The notes under the pieces are model-generated. The model was not told where the DNA came from. It was given only the letters and a program-made list of their open reading frames with translations, and ran no database searches. 64,000 nt of DNA from an uncultured Bacteroidia bacterium. GTDB taxonomy: Bacteria; Bacteroidota; Bacteroidia; Bacteroidales; UBA932. Location: NCBI GenBank assembly GCA_902781705.1, contig CACZKE010000008.1, positions 1 to 64,000 on the forward strand. Reading direction: 5' to 3'. Positions 1-8,959 of this stretch are shown in pieces. How positions within the stretch are numbered: the first letter of the stretch is position 1; each line of letters opens with the position of its first letter. A program made the translations under genes and the position numbers.

Positions 1-236
1 CGACACTAATATAGTGATAATCAATGAGATATGCAATAACTCTCAAAGATTTCAACCTTAGCATTTTTCTTTTTTTAGCTACTTGCGAAACTTAAATTAT
101 AGGAATTGTTCTGTATCATTATACGGTTAGATACAATGAAATAATAGTAAATAGTGAGGATAAGATTCATTATTCTTTAGTCTTCGAAAATGGCTGGATT
201 GGAGTAGCTATCTTTTTCATTATCTCTGGCTATTTT

Positions 237-1037
237 ATGACTAAAGGCATTCTAGAGAATCATGGGTCTGGGTTAAAGATTTATGGGTTATTTCTTGCAA
301 AAAGGTACTACCGTCTATGGTTTCCTTATTTTTTTGCTGTCATCATAATTTATTTGTGGATGATTGTTTGGCCCGTTGAGGGAAGGTGCGTTCCTTTCGG
401 AGTTTTTTTGATAGACTTATTTTGTATAATTCACCCAGGTATTGATTGTGTTGATGGGGCCCACTGGTTTATTCAAACCCTTTTCGTATCTCAATTTTTG
501 TTGGGGAGTTTGTTGCTCATACGGAGTACCGATATCCGAAGGAATTGTTTGTTTTGTATCGCCATATTATCTTTAATATGTAAACTTGAACTTTTGCCAC
601 AAAAACTCTGTTATCTGTTCAATTCTTTGTATTTGGCGGAGATAACAATTGGGATGGTTCTAAGCTATGCTGTTAAGGATAAGAATTGGTTTGCTATTAC
701 TCTCTGTTTAATAGCAACTCTTTTGGCGTTATTTAAGTCTTTAGAGTTGTTTATCTTCCTTCTTTTGTTTGTCGTTCTAGTAACCATTAAGGTTCAGTTT
801 TCAAATAGTCGTATTACTTGTTTACTAGATAATCTCGGTGAAGTGTGTTTTATCTGGTATCTCGTACATCAGAATATTGGTTACTCTATCCAGAATAGAT
901 TAGTACCTCATGGCGATGTGTTCATTCTTTGGGTATTAGTACCGATGTTTATTACATTTGGGATTGCCACCTTTATCAGTATTATTTGCAGTCTTCTTAC
1001 ACCCAATGTACTGTCGAAAAGGTTGTTTCATCAATAA
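237..1037 (+). CDS. Acyltransferase family 3 membrane protein, 5' end probably broken
   Basis: Integral membrane O-acyltransferase of the acyltransferase-3 type, which usually acetylates sugars of surface polysaccharides using acyl-CoA. About eight hydrophobic segments are visible. The first ATG in this frame is at 237, but the reading frame is open back to 96 and encodes the family's N-terminal part: VLYHYTVRY (the conserved catalytic-type His region) and then IFFIISGYFM, the hallmark motif just before this ATG. An in-frame TAA at 93-95 separates this from a further in-frame stretch starting at ATG 24 that reads like the missing N-terminus (LKDFNL...FLAT). What I see is a gene with an intact body and an interrupted 5' end. 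It is either a pseudogene or starts at an unusual codon after 96. It opens the AT-rich surface polysaccharide cluster. Confidence 0.7.
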   Translation: MTKGILENHGSGLKIYGLFLAKRYYRLWFPYFFAVIIIYLWMIVWPVEGRCVPFGVFLIDLFCIIHPGIDCVDGAHWFIQTLFVSQFLLGSLLLIRSTDIRRNCLFCIAILSLICKLELLPQKLCYLFNSLYLAEITIGMVLSYAVKDKNWFAITLCLIATLLALFKSLELFIFLLLFVVLVTIKVQFSNSRITCLLDNLGEVCFIWYLVHQNIGYSIQNRLVPHGDVFILWVLVPMFITFGIATFISIICSLLTPNVLSKRLFHQ

Positions 1038-1115
1038 GCATCATTTAGTTAGCGATCTTTCCTCTTATTCTATGCTAGAATTGAAGAATGAAAAGGGGAT
1101 ATTTATAATCTGGAG

Positions 1116-2546
1116 ATGAGTGGTTTTTTACAAGAAACGAAAACAGGCGTTATTTGGAGTGGAATAATGGCATTAGGTCGGCAGGGGCTTAATTTTATTA
1201 GTTTAATAATATTAGCCCATATGTTGACGCCCGAAGACTATGGCCTTATGGGGATGATGGCAATTTTCATTGCTGTTGCAGAAACTATCATGGATGCAGG
1301 TATGGGTGGAGCCTTAATAAAAAAACAAGGAGCATCCTCGATTGATTTTAACACGTTGGCATGTTATAATCTGGCTATTTCTCTTTTTTTATACTTTGTT
1401 ATTTTTGCGATTGCACCTTTAGTGTCTTCTTATTATTCGGAGCCGCGACTTACTGTTTTATTACGTTTATATGGATTGGTTTTTATTATTGAGGCTGTTG
1501 GCCTTGTTCCAAGAGTTAGAATGTTAAAAGAGTTGAGAATCAAGGCATTGGCAATTATCAATTTGGCGTGTGGCGCTCTATCTCTCGTATTTGCTGTGAT
1601 TTTCGCGTTATTGGGATTTGGCGTATATACTCTTATCTTCCAGTTAATCATTTCTTCTTCACTATTTGCTATCTCGGTAGTTCTTGTTACTCGTTATCGA
1701 TTTCGTTTTCAATTCTCCTTGGCGTCATTTAAGGAATTGTTTGGATTTGGTTTTGATACTACTCTTGCGAATGTGATACGAAATGTCTCAGAGAATATCA
1801 TCGTTAATGTTGTAGCAAAGATCTCACCTTTAACCATTACCGGCTATTTCAACCAGAGCTATAAGTTACAAAACGTTGTTACATCGACTCAGAACTCAAT
1901 CATTGACAATGCCCTTTTCCCTATTTTAACCAAAGAAGATGATAGAGAGATTGTACAGCACTCTATTAAGATAAACAATATCGCGATTCTAATAATGTCC
2001 GTTTCTATAGCGTTGCTTGTTCTCAACGCTCATCTGGAGGTAAGAGTGCTACTTGGGGAGAAGTGGCTTGGGATGGTCAATTATCTTAAAATACTATTTC
2101 TTGCCGGGTGGCTTCAATCATTTACGGCCTTTAACCGTAATATATTCAAGTCATTAGCCCAGACAAAAGAAATGATTTTTATAGAGTTGATTAGTCTCAT
2201 TACCCTTTTGTCCTTATTTATAACGTCGAGAATTGGGGTTTATGGTACTATTAGTTCGTTTCTTTTTTACGTGTTCATTCGATGGCAAACGTCCTTGGTA
2301 TTCTTATCACGAAAGGGGCATATAAGATATGCGGATTATATGAAGTCGTTTATCATCAAGACATGGGGGGCAGCATTGTCTTTTATAATGGTTTCATTTT
2401 TGCATCTTATTGATAACGAGATTCTTAATGGCTTGTTGCAGTCAATCATGTTTCTGCTTTTAGTGGTATTATGGTGCGAATTACAAAAGCAGGAGGATTA
2501 TCTTGAGCTTAAAAGAATATTGTTATCAAGACTAAGAATAAAATAG
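1116..2546 (+). CDS. Wzx-type polysaccharide flippase (MOP superfamily)
   Basis: Inner membrane flippase of 476 residues, expected to move undecaprenyl-linked repeat units across the membrane. It opens with a short cytoplasmic stretch, then WSGIMALGRQGLNF and LAHMLTPEDYGLMGM, typical of the WzxC/lipopolysaccharide biosynthesis subgroup of the MOP superfamily. About twelve to fourteen hydrophobic segments follow through to the basic C-terminus. Length is normal for the family. Its TAG stop is shared with the left boundary of the insertion sequence: the TA comes from the target and the G from the element. The protein is therefore unchanged by the insertion. It belongs with the polymerase and glycosyltransferases downstream. 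Confidence 0.88.
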   Translation: MSGFLQETKTGVIWSGIMALGRQGLNFISLIILAHMLTPEDYGLMGMMAIFIAVAETIMDAGMGGALIKKQGASSIDFNTLACYNLAISLFLYFVIFAIAPLVSSYYSEPRLTVLLRLYGLVFIIEAVGLVPRVRMLKELRIKALAIINLACGALSLVFAVIFALLGFGVYTLIFQLIISSSLFAISVVLVTRYRFRFQFSLASFKELFGFGFDTTLANVIRNVSENIIVNVVAKISPLTITGYFNQSYKLQNVVTSTQNSIIDNALFPILTKEDDREIVQHSIKINNIAILIMSVSIALLVLNAHLEVRVLLGEKWLGMVNYLKILFLAGWLQSFTAFNRNIFKSLAQTKEMIFIELISLITLLSLFITSRIGVYGTISSFLFYVFIRWQTSLVFLSRKGHIRYADYMKSFIIKTWGAALSFIMVSFLHLIDNEILNGLLQSIMFLLLVVLWCELQKQEDYLELKRILLSRLRIK

Positions 2547-2585
2547 GGACAGTCGCAAATTGATGAAAACTTTATAACAAATTGA

Positions 2586-2616
2586 TTGTTAATGTGTTAG
2601 AAATTTTGTATCTTTG
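2586..2616 (+). promoter_or_regulatory. Bacteroidota-type promoter for the transposase
   Basis: A -7 box TATCTTTG lies at 2609-2616 with TTG at 2586-2588, a 20-bp spacer, matching the Bacteroidota consensus (TTG, about 19-20 bp, TAnnTTTG). It lies inside the left end of the IS, upstream of the transposase. A purine-rich GGAGGA at about 2663 precedes the gene but sits rather far from the chosen ATG. Confidence 0.5.
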
Positions 2617-2687
2617 ATTTAGGGAAAAAGAATTCCTCCGAACACCGTAGGAAAGTGAATTTCGGAGGAATCGAACTAAAAGTTACG

Positions 2688-4073
2688 ATGTCAAAAATAC
2701 GAAATTTTGCTGAGATTACTCCAAATCTCCCGTTCTCGGAGTTCAATTTTTATGAACTGTACCGGGAGACGTTTGAGAAGAGCGAACTGGGAAGGATGAA
2801 GAAGATCCTCCCGCTGCATGAGATGGCGGAGAGCTTCGGGCTCGTGAGCAAGAGCATGGCTCCGAAACGCGGACGGAAGTCCTACTTCACCCCGGAAGGG
2901 AAGGTGGCGCTGATGTTCCTGAAGATGAAGACGCAGATGAGCTTCCCGAAACTGATGGAAGAACTGAACGGGAACATTCACTACCAGCTGTTCTGTGACA
3001 TCCTCATAGATCCGGTCCATCCTCTGACGAACTACAAACTGTTGGACGACATTGCGGCGGAGTTGGCCGGTAGGCTGAAGATCCAGGAATTGCAGAACCT
3101 TCTGGCAGAGGCATGGAAGCCTTATATGAAGAATCTGGACACGATGTACACGGACGCGACATGCTACGAGAGCGAGATGCGCTATCCGACCGACCAGAAA
3201 CTGCTGTGGGAGTGCGTGGAGAAGGGATATGACCTGATGTGCAAGGCGATCCGCCAGCTGGGAATCCATCGTCCGAGGACGAAGTTCCTGGATGTTGAAA
3301 AAGCGAACCTGACATACCGCAAGCAGCGCAAGCACAACAAGACGCAGACCAGGAGAATCACTCGACGCCTGCTGGACCTGCTGGGCAAGGTACTGAGGGA
3401 GATACGGAAGATGGATCGTGAACACGAAGCCGCCAAGTTGTTCACGGATAGGGAGAAACAGACGATAGACATTATCACGAAAGCTTATCGTCAGCAGTGC
3501 AACCACTTCCAGAGCGGCGATGCCCGCGAGAGCATCCCGAACCGGATAGTGAGCGTGAGCAAGCCGTATGTGAGACCGATTGTCCGCGGCAAGGAAACAA
3601 AGAATGTGGAGTTCGGAGCCAAGTGCAACAACATCCTGGTGGATGGGATATCGTTCATTGAAAAGCTGTCGTTCAACGCCTTCAACGAGGGGGCCCGGTT
3701 GCCGCACTGCATCAAGATGCACCGGCGTCTTTTCGGGATGGATGCGAAAAAGATAGGTGGAGATACGAGCTATGCCGGCACGGCAAACCGCGATCTCTGC
3801 AAGGAACTGAAGATCCAGACATCCTTCGTGAAGAGAGGGAAGCCTTTCAAGGAGATGAACGAGAAAGACTTTGTGAGACAGGAACTTGCGAGAGTGAGAG
3901 CGACGGCGATGGAAGGATCATTCGGGACGCAGAAAGAGCATTACTCGATGCGTCGGATCAAAGCCAGAAGGAAGGAGACGGAGATCCTGTACATCTTCTT
4001 CGGCATCCACACGGCGAATGCGGTGCTGCTGGCAGAAAGGTTGATGGAACGACAACAGGAAGAGGCCGCATAG
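2688..4073 (+). CDS. IS1182/IS5-like DDE transposase
   Basis: Transposase of about 461 residues, start chosen at the ATG giving MSKIRNFAEITPN; a GTG at 2655 is in frame but lies in the leader. The N-terminal part contains the DUF772-like region (SYFTPEGKVALMFLKMKTQ). The catalytic acids are recognisable as YTDAT (first Asp), GGDTSYAG (second Asp) and AMEGSFG (Glu) followed by a Y-R-K rich stretch and the family-like tail IFFGIHTANAV. The reading frame is intact and both element ends are present, so it may be active. It lies between the flippase and polymerase genes and has no role in polysaccharide synthesis. Confidence 0.9.
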   Translation: MSKIRNFAEITPNLPFSEFNFYELYRETFEKSELGRMKKILPLHEMAESFGLVSKSMAPKRGRKSYFTPEGKVALMFLKMKTQMSFPKLMEELNGNIHYQLFCDILIDPVHPLTNYKLLDDIAAELAGRLKIQELQNLLAEAWKPYMKNLDTMYTDATCYESEMRYPTDQKLLWECVEKGYDLMCKAIRQLGIHRPRTKFLDVEKANLTYRKQRKHNKTQTRRITRRLLDLLGKVLREIRKMDREHEAAKLFTDREKQTIDIITKAYRQQCNHFQSGDARESIPNRIVSVSKPYVRPIVRGKETKNVEFGAKCNNILVDGISFIEKLSFNAFNEGARLPHCIKMHRRLFGMDAKKIGGDTSYAGTANRDLCKELKIQTSFVKRGKPFKEMNEKDFVRQELARVRATAMEGSFGTQKEHYSMRRIKARRKETEILYIFFGIHTANAVLLAERLMERQQEEAA

Positions 4074-4149
4074 TTGAGCCTCTCAAACGGTTCCGAAACG
4101 GAGTTCTCGCCCGAGGCCTCCGGGATGAAAGTGGAAAAAACAACGCGAA

Positions 4150-4171
4150 ATCCGGGCGATGAAGCCCGGAT
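4150..4171. other. Hairpin in the 3' untranslated part of the IS
   Basis: Perfect 8-bp stem ATCCGGGC / GCCCGGAT with a 6-nt loop, between the transposase stop and the right end of the IS. No T-run follows, so it is not a classical terminator. The rest of 4074-4265 holds no gene. It might limit read-through or take part in IS RNA structure (inference). Confidence 0.5.
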
Positions 4172-4282
4172 CAAGCGACAAGAAATATAATGACGAGTTG
4201 GAAACGGAAGAGAACAAGGGATGACTTCCGGACAACTCAAATTGAAAACATTAAACGACAATCCCTAAAATAGCAGTTAGTT

Positions 4283-5494
4283 ATGAGGACTATTACCAAA
4301 TATATTTATTTGTTTTACGCGATGATTCTTCCTTTTGGGGCTATTAATCCGTTTGATTTAAGCTCAATTAGGGGGATTTCTGAGAGAATTTCTGAGCAAC
4401 AAGGATTAGGACAGTATTTTTTCGCCTTATGTGTGATCTGTGCATTGCTTGACGGAAATGTCAGAAAACAAATTGTGCACTTAAAAAAGCTTCTGCTTCC
4501 ATTGTTTCTTTTGTTTTGCACTTTATTTTGCTCAGAATTAGTGTATACGCAGTTCTCAACTATCGATTATGTTTTCTATATAAAACTTTTGGTTGGTGAG
4601 TTCGGGTTTGTTATTATCGCTCAATACTTTATTGAGTATCCCATTGTCATGCGGAAATCGCTTATGCTCTACTCTTATACTTGCGTATTGATTATTCTTG
4701 CTTTCTTTTTAGGGTTTCTTCGTGGTTACTATTTTACGAGTAACGGACAATTGTGGCTTTTTGGAGAGAACCCGAATACATATAGTTTTATGATAGGACT
4801 GGGCTCTTTAATCCTCGTTAACGATATTGTTCATAATAAGGAATCTTTGTGGCTTTTAATCATCAATTTCGTCTCAATTGTCTTGATTGTTTTTTACTTG
4901 ATACTGAGTGGTAGCCGAGGAACGATTCTAATGGTTGCTGCCTGTCTGCTCGTTCTTTCCTATAGAGTTATTTTAAAAAAATGGATTATCGTTTTACCAA
5001 TCATTCTCATTTCGGTTTCGCTTGTTGTGGGTTTCGTCAACAAAAATAATAATGATATTAGTCTGTTTGAACGTTTTAACGCTTTGCAAGAGAGTAGAGG
5101 GGATCGTTCCAATCTGATTAAAGAAGCTTGGTCATTATATGCTGAGAGACCATTATTTGGATTTGGTCGTACAGGGTATGTCGAAGAGAGGCTAATTAGA
5201 TATCGCGAAGAAAGAGATTCTCATAATCTTTTACTATCCACCGCTGCCATGGGAGGTACTGTCGCGGTCATATGTTTGTTAGCTTTTCTCGGGATTATGT
5301 TTAAAGAGTGTTTAAAGAAACGTAAATCATTATTGTTTGCGACTGTCTTGTTTTTGTACATCTTTTTAATGTCAATGAAGACCGGAGATGTAATTACTTT
5401 TGCTATGATGTGGTATAGTTATGGTGTTGTCTTTTCACTTGCAACCACTCCAGGTAAGATTGTTTCATTGCCATCCGCATCTTTGAGTGGATAG
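4283..5494 (+). CDS. Wzy-type O-antigen/capsule polymerase or ligase
   Basis: Membrane protein of 403 residues with about ten to eleven hydrophobic segments, consistent with the O-antigen ligase/polymerase (Wzy_C) family that joins or transfers lipid-linked repeat units at the periplasmic face. Family-like signs are the long periplasmic loop in the C-terminal half, LSGSRGTILM before it, and the RDSHNLLLSTAAMGG stretch (His-Asn motif) after it. The ATG stands 10 bp after the right-hand copy of the IS target duplication. Without the IS it would follow the flippase stop by only nine bases, so both were one operon. Polymerase versus ligase cannot be settled from sequence alone. Confidence 0.75.
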   Translation: MRTITKYIYLFYAMILPFGAINPFDLSSIRGISERISEQQGLGQYFFALCVICALLDGNVRKQIVHLKKLLLPLFLLFCTLFCSELVYTQFSTIDYVFYIKLLVGEFGFVIIAQYFIEYPIVMRKSLMLYSYTCVLIILAFFLGFLRGYYFTSNGQLWLFGENPNTYSFMIGLGSLILVNDIVHNKESLWLLIINFVSIVLIVFYLILSGSRGTILMVAACLLVLSYRVILKKWIIVLPIILISVSLVVGFVNKNNNDISLFERFNALQESRGDRSNLIKEAWSLYAERPLFGFGRTGYVEERLIRYREERDSHNLLLSTAAMGGTVAVICLLAFLGIMFKECLKKRKSLLFATVLFLYIFLMSMKTGDVITFAMMWYSYGVVFSLATTPGKIVSLPSASLSG

Positions 5495-5623
5495 CAGTCA
5501 ATCAATGAAAGAGAAATAATGGGAGTTTTGGGGAAGAATACAAAGGTACTCGCCAAGCAAAATGATTGGGTGAATCTTGCTCAAGACTTTCAAGATAGTA
5601 TAGAGCGTTTATTATCCGAATAG
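5495..5623 (+). pseudogene. Glycosyltransferase C-terminal remnant
   Basis: Directly after the polymerase stop, and in the same frame, 42 codons stay open and end at TAG 5621-5623. They include an ATG at 5519 (34 codons: MGVLGKNTKVLAKQNDW then FQDSIERLLSE). This pattern (MG..G....A...DW..LA..F...IE.LL) is the usual C-terminal end of GT4/GT-B glycosyltransferases. No upstream glycosyltransferase body exists here. I read it as the relic of a deleted glycosyltransferase gene. It could still be translated as a short peptide. Confidence 0.55.
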
Positions 5624-5637
5624 TGAGAAAGACGAGA

Positions 5638-6657
5638 ATGAAGCATATTTTTTATCTACATTCAAATATCTGTGTTATTGCAGTCTTTCATGCCGTATCT
5701 CAACTTATAGATAAGGGCGAGAAAGTTGTCATTGTATCTGAGCGGAATACAAGATTTCCCGATCTTTCCGATCAATTATTGTTTTATGATATAGAGCCCA
5801 TAATAGATAAGTATCGGCGTAACACGAATAGTAAACTCAAACAATTGATTAATTATCGTTTTGAGTTGATTCCTCGTTACAATAGTTTTGCGAAAGATGT
5901 AATTAATAATGAGGATTTCATACTATATATACCGAGCTATAGTATGTACACCATACTACCTTTTTTGAGAAACGTTCATTGCAGAGGTTATTATTTCATC
6001 GAGGAAGGAACAATGTCTTATATGTCACAAGAATCATTAAGACGTCGGTACTTGAAAAGGAGATATTTAAATGGCAGAATGTTTTTGGATTTAATTGGTG
6101 CGGGTGAAACGCCAGATTATAAGATAACAAGAAAGTTTAAAGGTTGTATTTGTATATCAGAAGAAGCCTTCCCTTGGTGTAGAGAAAACAAGATTCTTAC
6201 GAATGTGGATTGTTATTTCTCAATACTCTCAGATGGTGATGAAGATATAGATTCCCTTATTATTACAAATTATTTAAGAGAAGATAAGCAGTTGATTATT
6301 AATGCTTTTAAGCTTATTATCGATACGCTCTGCGCAAATAATAGAAATGCCAAAATTGGTATTAAATTCCATCCAACAGCCTATGCATATGAAGCACAAA
6401 AAATAAAAGACATTTTATCTGCAATTAGAGACGATTACAAGTTTTTGGATTTTACTCTTCTACCATCATCATACTCGGTCGAGGGGTTAATGTATAAAAG
6501 ACACATTAATGTATATTCCGTGTTCGGCATGTCTTCTCTTCTCTTGTATTCATTAATGTTAAAGTCTCGTTCTTTTCAATTAACTTATAAGAACGATGAA
6601 ATTATGTTGAATGAAATTCCAGGTATCCAAGACTACTTGGCAGTTGTTAATGCTTAA
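5638..6657 (+). CDS. GT-B type glycosyltransferase, sialyltransferase-like (GT52/polysialyltransferase group)
   Basis: Cytoplasmic protein of 339 residues from the ATG at 5638; a GTG at 5623 overlaps the preceding remnant and is less likely. The N-terminus (FYLHSNICVIAVFHAVSQL) and the C-terminal half carry two features shared by bacterial sialyl- and polysialyltransferases: an HP-type motif GIKFHPTAY near residue 240 and a serine-rich FGMSSLLLYSL segment near residue 300, which in those families bind the CMP-sugar. Overall identity to known families cannot be judged here, so the donor sugar is not assigned. No CMP-sialic acid synthesis genes are in the window. It lies between the polymerase and two more glycosyltransferases in the AT-rich cluster. 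Confidence 0.5.
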   Translation: MKHIFYLHSNICVIAVFHAVSQLIDKGEKVVIVSERNTRFPDLSDQLLFYDIEPIIDKYRRNTNSKLKQLINYRFELIPRYNSFAKDVINNEDFILYIPSYSMYTILPFLRNVHCRGYYFIEEGTMSYMSQESLRRRYLKRRYLNGRMFLDLIGAGETPDYKITRKFKGCICISEEAFPWCRENKILTNVDCYFSILSDGDEDIDSLIITNYLREDKQLIINAFKLIIDTLCANNRNAKIGIKFHPTAYAYEAQKIKDILSAIRDDYKFLDFTLLPSSYSVEGLMYKRHINVYSVFGMSSLLLYSLMLKSRSFQLTYKNDEIMLNEIPGIQDYLAVVNA

Positions 6658-6703
6658 GAGGATACCATTTCTTCGTGTGTATATGTAGAATAAGTGTAGT
6701 ATC

Positions 6704-7816
6704 ATGAGAATAGTTTTTATTTCAAACTTAAGTAGCGTGAAGTCCTTGGGACCAAGTTGGAGCGTACCCGCAAGAGTGAAGGCTCAAGAAAAGATTGATG
6801 ATGTGTTGTGGGTAAATTGTACAGATGCCTACATTGAGCATTGGAGTGAGGTTGGTTGTTTTCACAATTTGTCGGAATATGGTGGTAAATTGACATTATC
6901 TTCATTGCCTAGTGAATATCAAAATCCAGACTTGGTAGTTTTTGAAGATTTCTATTATCCCAATTGTATAAAGTTTCATTTTGAACTTTTAAAGAGTAAA
7001 ATTCCGTATATTATCGTCCCGCGTGGTGCTTTAACTTCGCCAGCTCAAAACAAAAAATGGTTTAAAAAGAGAATTGCGAATTTTCTAATGTTTTCTCATT
7101 TTTTGAAGAAAGCGTTAGCAATACAATATTTGACTCTTGACGAGTACCGTGATTCCACAGATAAATGGAATAAAAACCACGTAATTATACCCAATGGTAT
7201 AAGCATGCCGATTATTCATAAAAAAGAGTTCTCTTCATATGGTATAAATGCTGTGTTTATCGGTCGACTAAATGCCTATCATAAGGGTATTGATCTATTG
7301 ATAGATGCCATCAACTCAATTAAAGAGGAGTTAAGGAAGGTCCAATTTACACTAAAAATGTATGGAGAACTTAATAGAGATTATGAACTACTTAAGGCAC
7401 AAGTCCTAGGATACGGGTTGGAAGATTTGATATCATTTGAGGGAGAGGCATTTGATGATCGAAAGAAGCAAGTACTTCAAAAGGCTGATTTGTTTATAAT
7501 GACATCTAGATTTGAAGGATTGCCTATGGGGCTTTTGGAAGCTCTTGCATATGGTGTGCCTGTTATAGTGACCCCAGGAACCAATATGGCGACACCCGTT
7601 AGAGAAGCTGACGCTGGCTGGGTGACAGAGCCTACTATTGAATCTATCGCAAGTTCCATTATGCAAGCAATAGGAGGTCGGGCCGAGTATGATAAAAAAA
7701 GCAAAAATGCTCGAGATTTGGCTGCGAAGTATGACTGGGACATACTTGCACAGAGGTTTCATGACGAAATACACCTCCTTTTAACTCTAAAGAATAGAAT
7801 TGGCGGAAATAAATGA
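6704..7816 (+). CDS. Glycosyltransferase family 4
   Basis: GT-B fold retaining glycosyltransferase of 370 residues that adds a sugar from a nucleotide donor to the lipid-linked repeat unit in the cytoplasm. The C-terminal Glycos_transf_1 domain shows VFIGRLNAYHKGIDLL and the E-x7-E motif in SRFEGLPMGLLEALAYG, followed by VPVIVTPGTNM. The N-terminal acceptor domain is divergent, as usual. Normal family length. It stands 46 bp after the previous gene and 15 bp before the next, in one AT-rich operon. Donor and linkage cannot be inferred. Confidence 0.88.
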   Translation: MRIVFISNLSSVKSLGPSWSVPARVKAQEKIDDVLWVNCTDAYIEHWSEVGCFHNLSEYGGKLTLSSLPSEYQNPDLVVFEDFYYPNCIKFHFELLKSKIPYIIVPRGALTSPAQNKKWFKKRIANFLMFSHFLKKALAIQYLTLDEYRDSTDKWNKNHVIIPNGISMPIIHKKEFSSYGINAVFIGRLNAYHKGIDLLIDAINSIKEELRKVQFTLKMYGELNRDYELLKAQVLGYGLEDLISFEGEAFDDRKKQVLQKADLFIMTSRFEGLPMGLLEALAYGVPVIVTPGTNMATPVREADAGWVTEPTIESIASSIMQAIGGRAEYDKKSKNARDLAAKYDWDILAQRFHDEIHLLLTLKNRIGGNK

Positions 7817-7831
7817 ATTGAGAAAGACGCG

Positions 7832-8938
7832 ATGGACAAGGTATCTTTCATAATAATTGCTTATAATGCCGAAAACGCATTATCTTTTTCTTTGAGTAGT
7901 TTAAACAAGCAGGATTATCCTCATGAGAATATAGAGGTCATATTAGTGGATGGGATGTCTAGTGATGGAACAAAACAAAAAATGATCTCTTTTCAGAAAA
8001 CCGAAACCTCCTTCGCGAAGGTTTTGGTACTTGATAATCCTAAGCACATTTTATCTAGCGGTTGGAATGTAGCTTTAAAGGAAGCGACGGGCGATGTCAT
8101 CTTAAGGGTTGATGCGCATACGGTTTTTCCTGAGAATTTTATCTCAAGTAATATGAAGATAATTAATGATGGAAAAGATATTTGTGGAGGAAAAGTGCTA
8201 AGTATTCTTCAGAATGACACCTCTTGGAATAGAACGTTATTGTCGGCAGAAAACTCTATGTTCGGAGGGGGCTTTTCTTTTTTTCGCCGTGGAGAAATAT
8301 CTCGTTATACAGATACTTTAGCTTTTGCTGCTTATCGAAAGGAAGTATTTGACTCTGTCGGTCAGTATGATGAACGTTTAGTTCGTACAGAAGACAATGA
8401 GATGCACTATCGTATGAGGAAGGCCGGTTATAAGTTTTTCTTCTCTCCAGACATTGTTTCTTATAGATTCAGTAGGAGCTCGTTGAAAGCCTTGCTTAAA
8501 CAAAAGTACCTGAATGGTTACTGGGTTGGACTTACACATCGTGTGAGTCCAATGGCTTTTTCGGTCTTTTATCTTGTGCCGTTGTTATTTGTTTTGGCGA
8601 TTGTTATTACTATTGCATCAATACCTATAACCATTTGGCCTGTAATTATTTTGGCTATAGTATATTTGTTCGTATTGTTGTTATCGTTATTTGCTGCCAT
8701 ATTAAAGGAAGGATATCGATGGTCGTTGCTTTTACTACCTATCATTATTTTTTTGTTACATCTTCATTATGGCGTTGGAACGGCCGTTGGCCTATGCGTT
8801 GAAGATAAGTGGATTAGTACAAATAAAAGTGACCAAAAAGGACTCCTTTTTAATTTGTTATATTGGGCGGTTGAATTAATCCTACTCCCGTTCAAAGCCA
8901 TGATGTGGACGTTACAACTATTAGCTTGCAATCATTAA
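7832..8938 (+). CDS. Glycosyltransferase family 2 with C-terminal membrane segments
   Basis: GT-A fold inverting glycosyltransferase of 368 residues. N-terminal domain: SFIIIAYNAENAL, then VILVDGMSSDGT (nucleotide-binding), RVDAHT (a D-x-H replacement of the usual DxD) at about residue 90, and RTEDNEMHYRMRKAG (the ED motif of the acceptor side) at about residue 188. From about residue 245 to the end, four hydrophobic segments anchor it to the membrane, as in many capsule GT2 enzymes. It is the last gene of the strongly AT-rich part of the cluster; the next gene begins 21 bp later with visibly higher GC. Confidence 0.86.
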   Translation: MDKVSFIIIAYNAENALSFSLSSLNKQDYPHENIEVILVDGMSSDGTKQKMISFQKTETSFAKVLVLDNPKHILSSGWNVALKEATGDVILRVDAHTVFPENFISSNMKIINDGKDICGGKVLSILQNDTSWNRTLLSAENSMFGGGFSFFRRGEISRYTDTLAFAAYRKEVFDSVGQYDERLVRTEDNEMHYRMRKAGYKFFFSPDIVSYRFSRSSLKALLKQKYLNGYWVGLTHRVSPMAFSVFYLVPLLFVLAIVITIASIPITIWPVIILAIVYLFVLLLSLFAAILKEGYRWSLLLLPIIIFLLHLHYGVGTAVGLCVEDKWISTNKSDQKGLLFNLLYWAVELILLPFKAMMWTLQLLACNH

Positions 8939-8959
8939 CGAATAATAAAAACCTTCATT

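Larger units (their letters stand above)
2546..4265. mobile_element. Complete insertion sequence (1720 bp) with inverted ends and 7-bp target duplication
   Basis: The element starts GGGACAGTCG (2546-2555) and ends CGACAATCCC (4256-4265), giving a 10-bp imperfect terminal inverted repeat with 8 matches. It is flanked by a direct duplication TAAAATA (2539-2545 and 4266-4272), followed on both sides by G. A subterminal motif CAAATTGA..AAAAC occurs near both ends in the same orientation (2556-2570 and 4238-4249). It carries one DDE transposase gene. Base composition is higher in GC than the AT-rich genes around it. The transposase resembles IS1182/IS5-superfamily enzymes; the exact family would need ISfinder. 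Confidence 0.9.

Noticed and set aside
2691-3722. Long open frame on the minus strand opposite the IS transposase
   Set aside because: Its composition is that of an antisense shadow of a well-supported transposase; no recognisable motifs.
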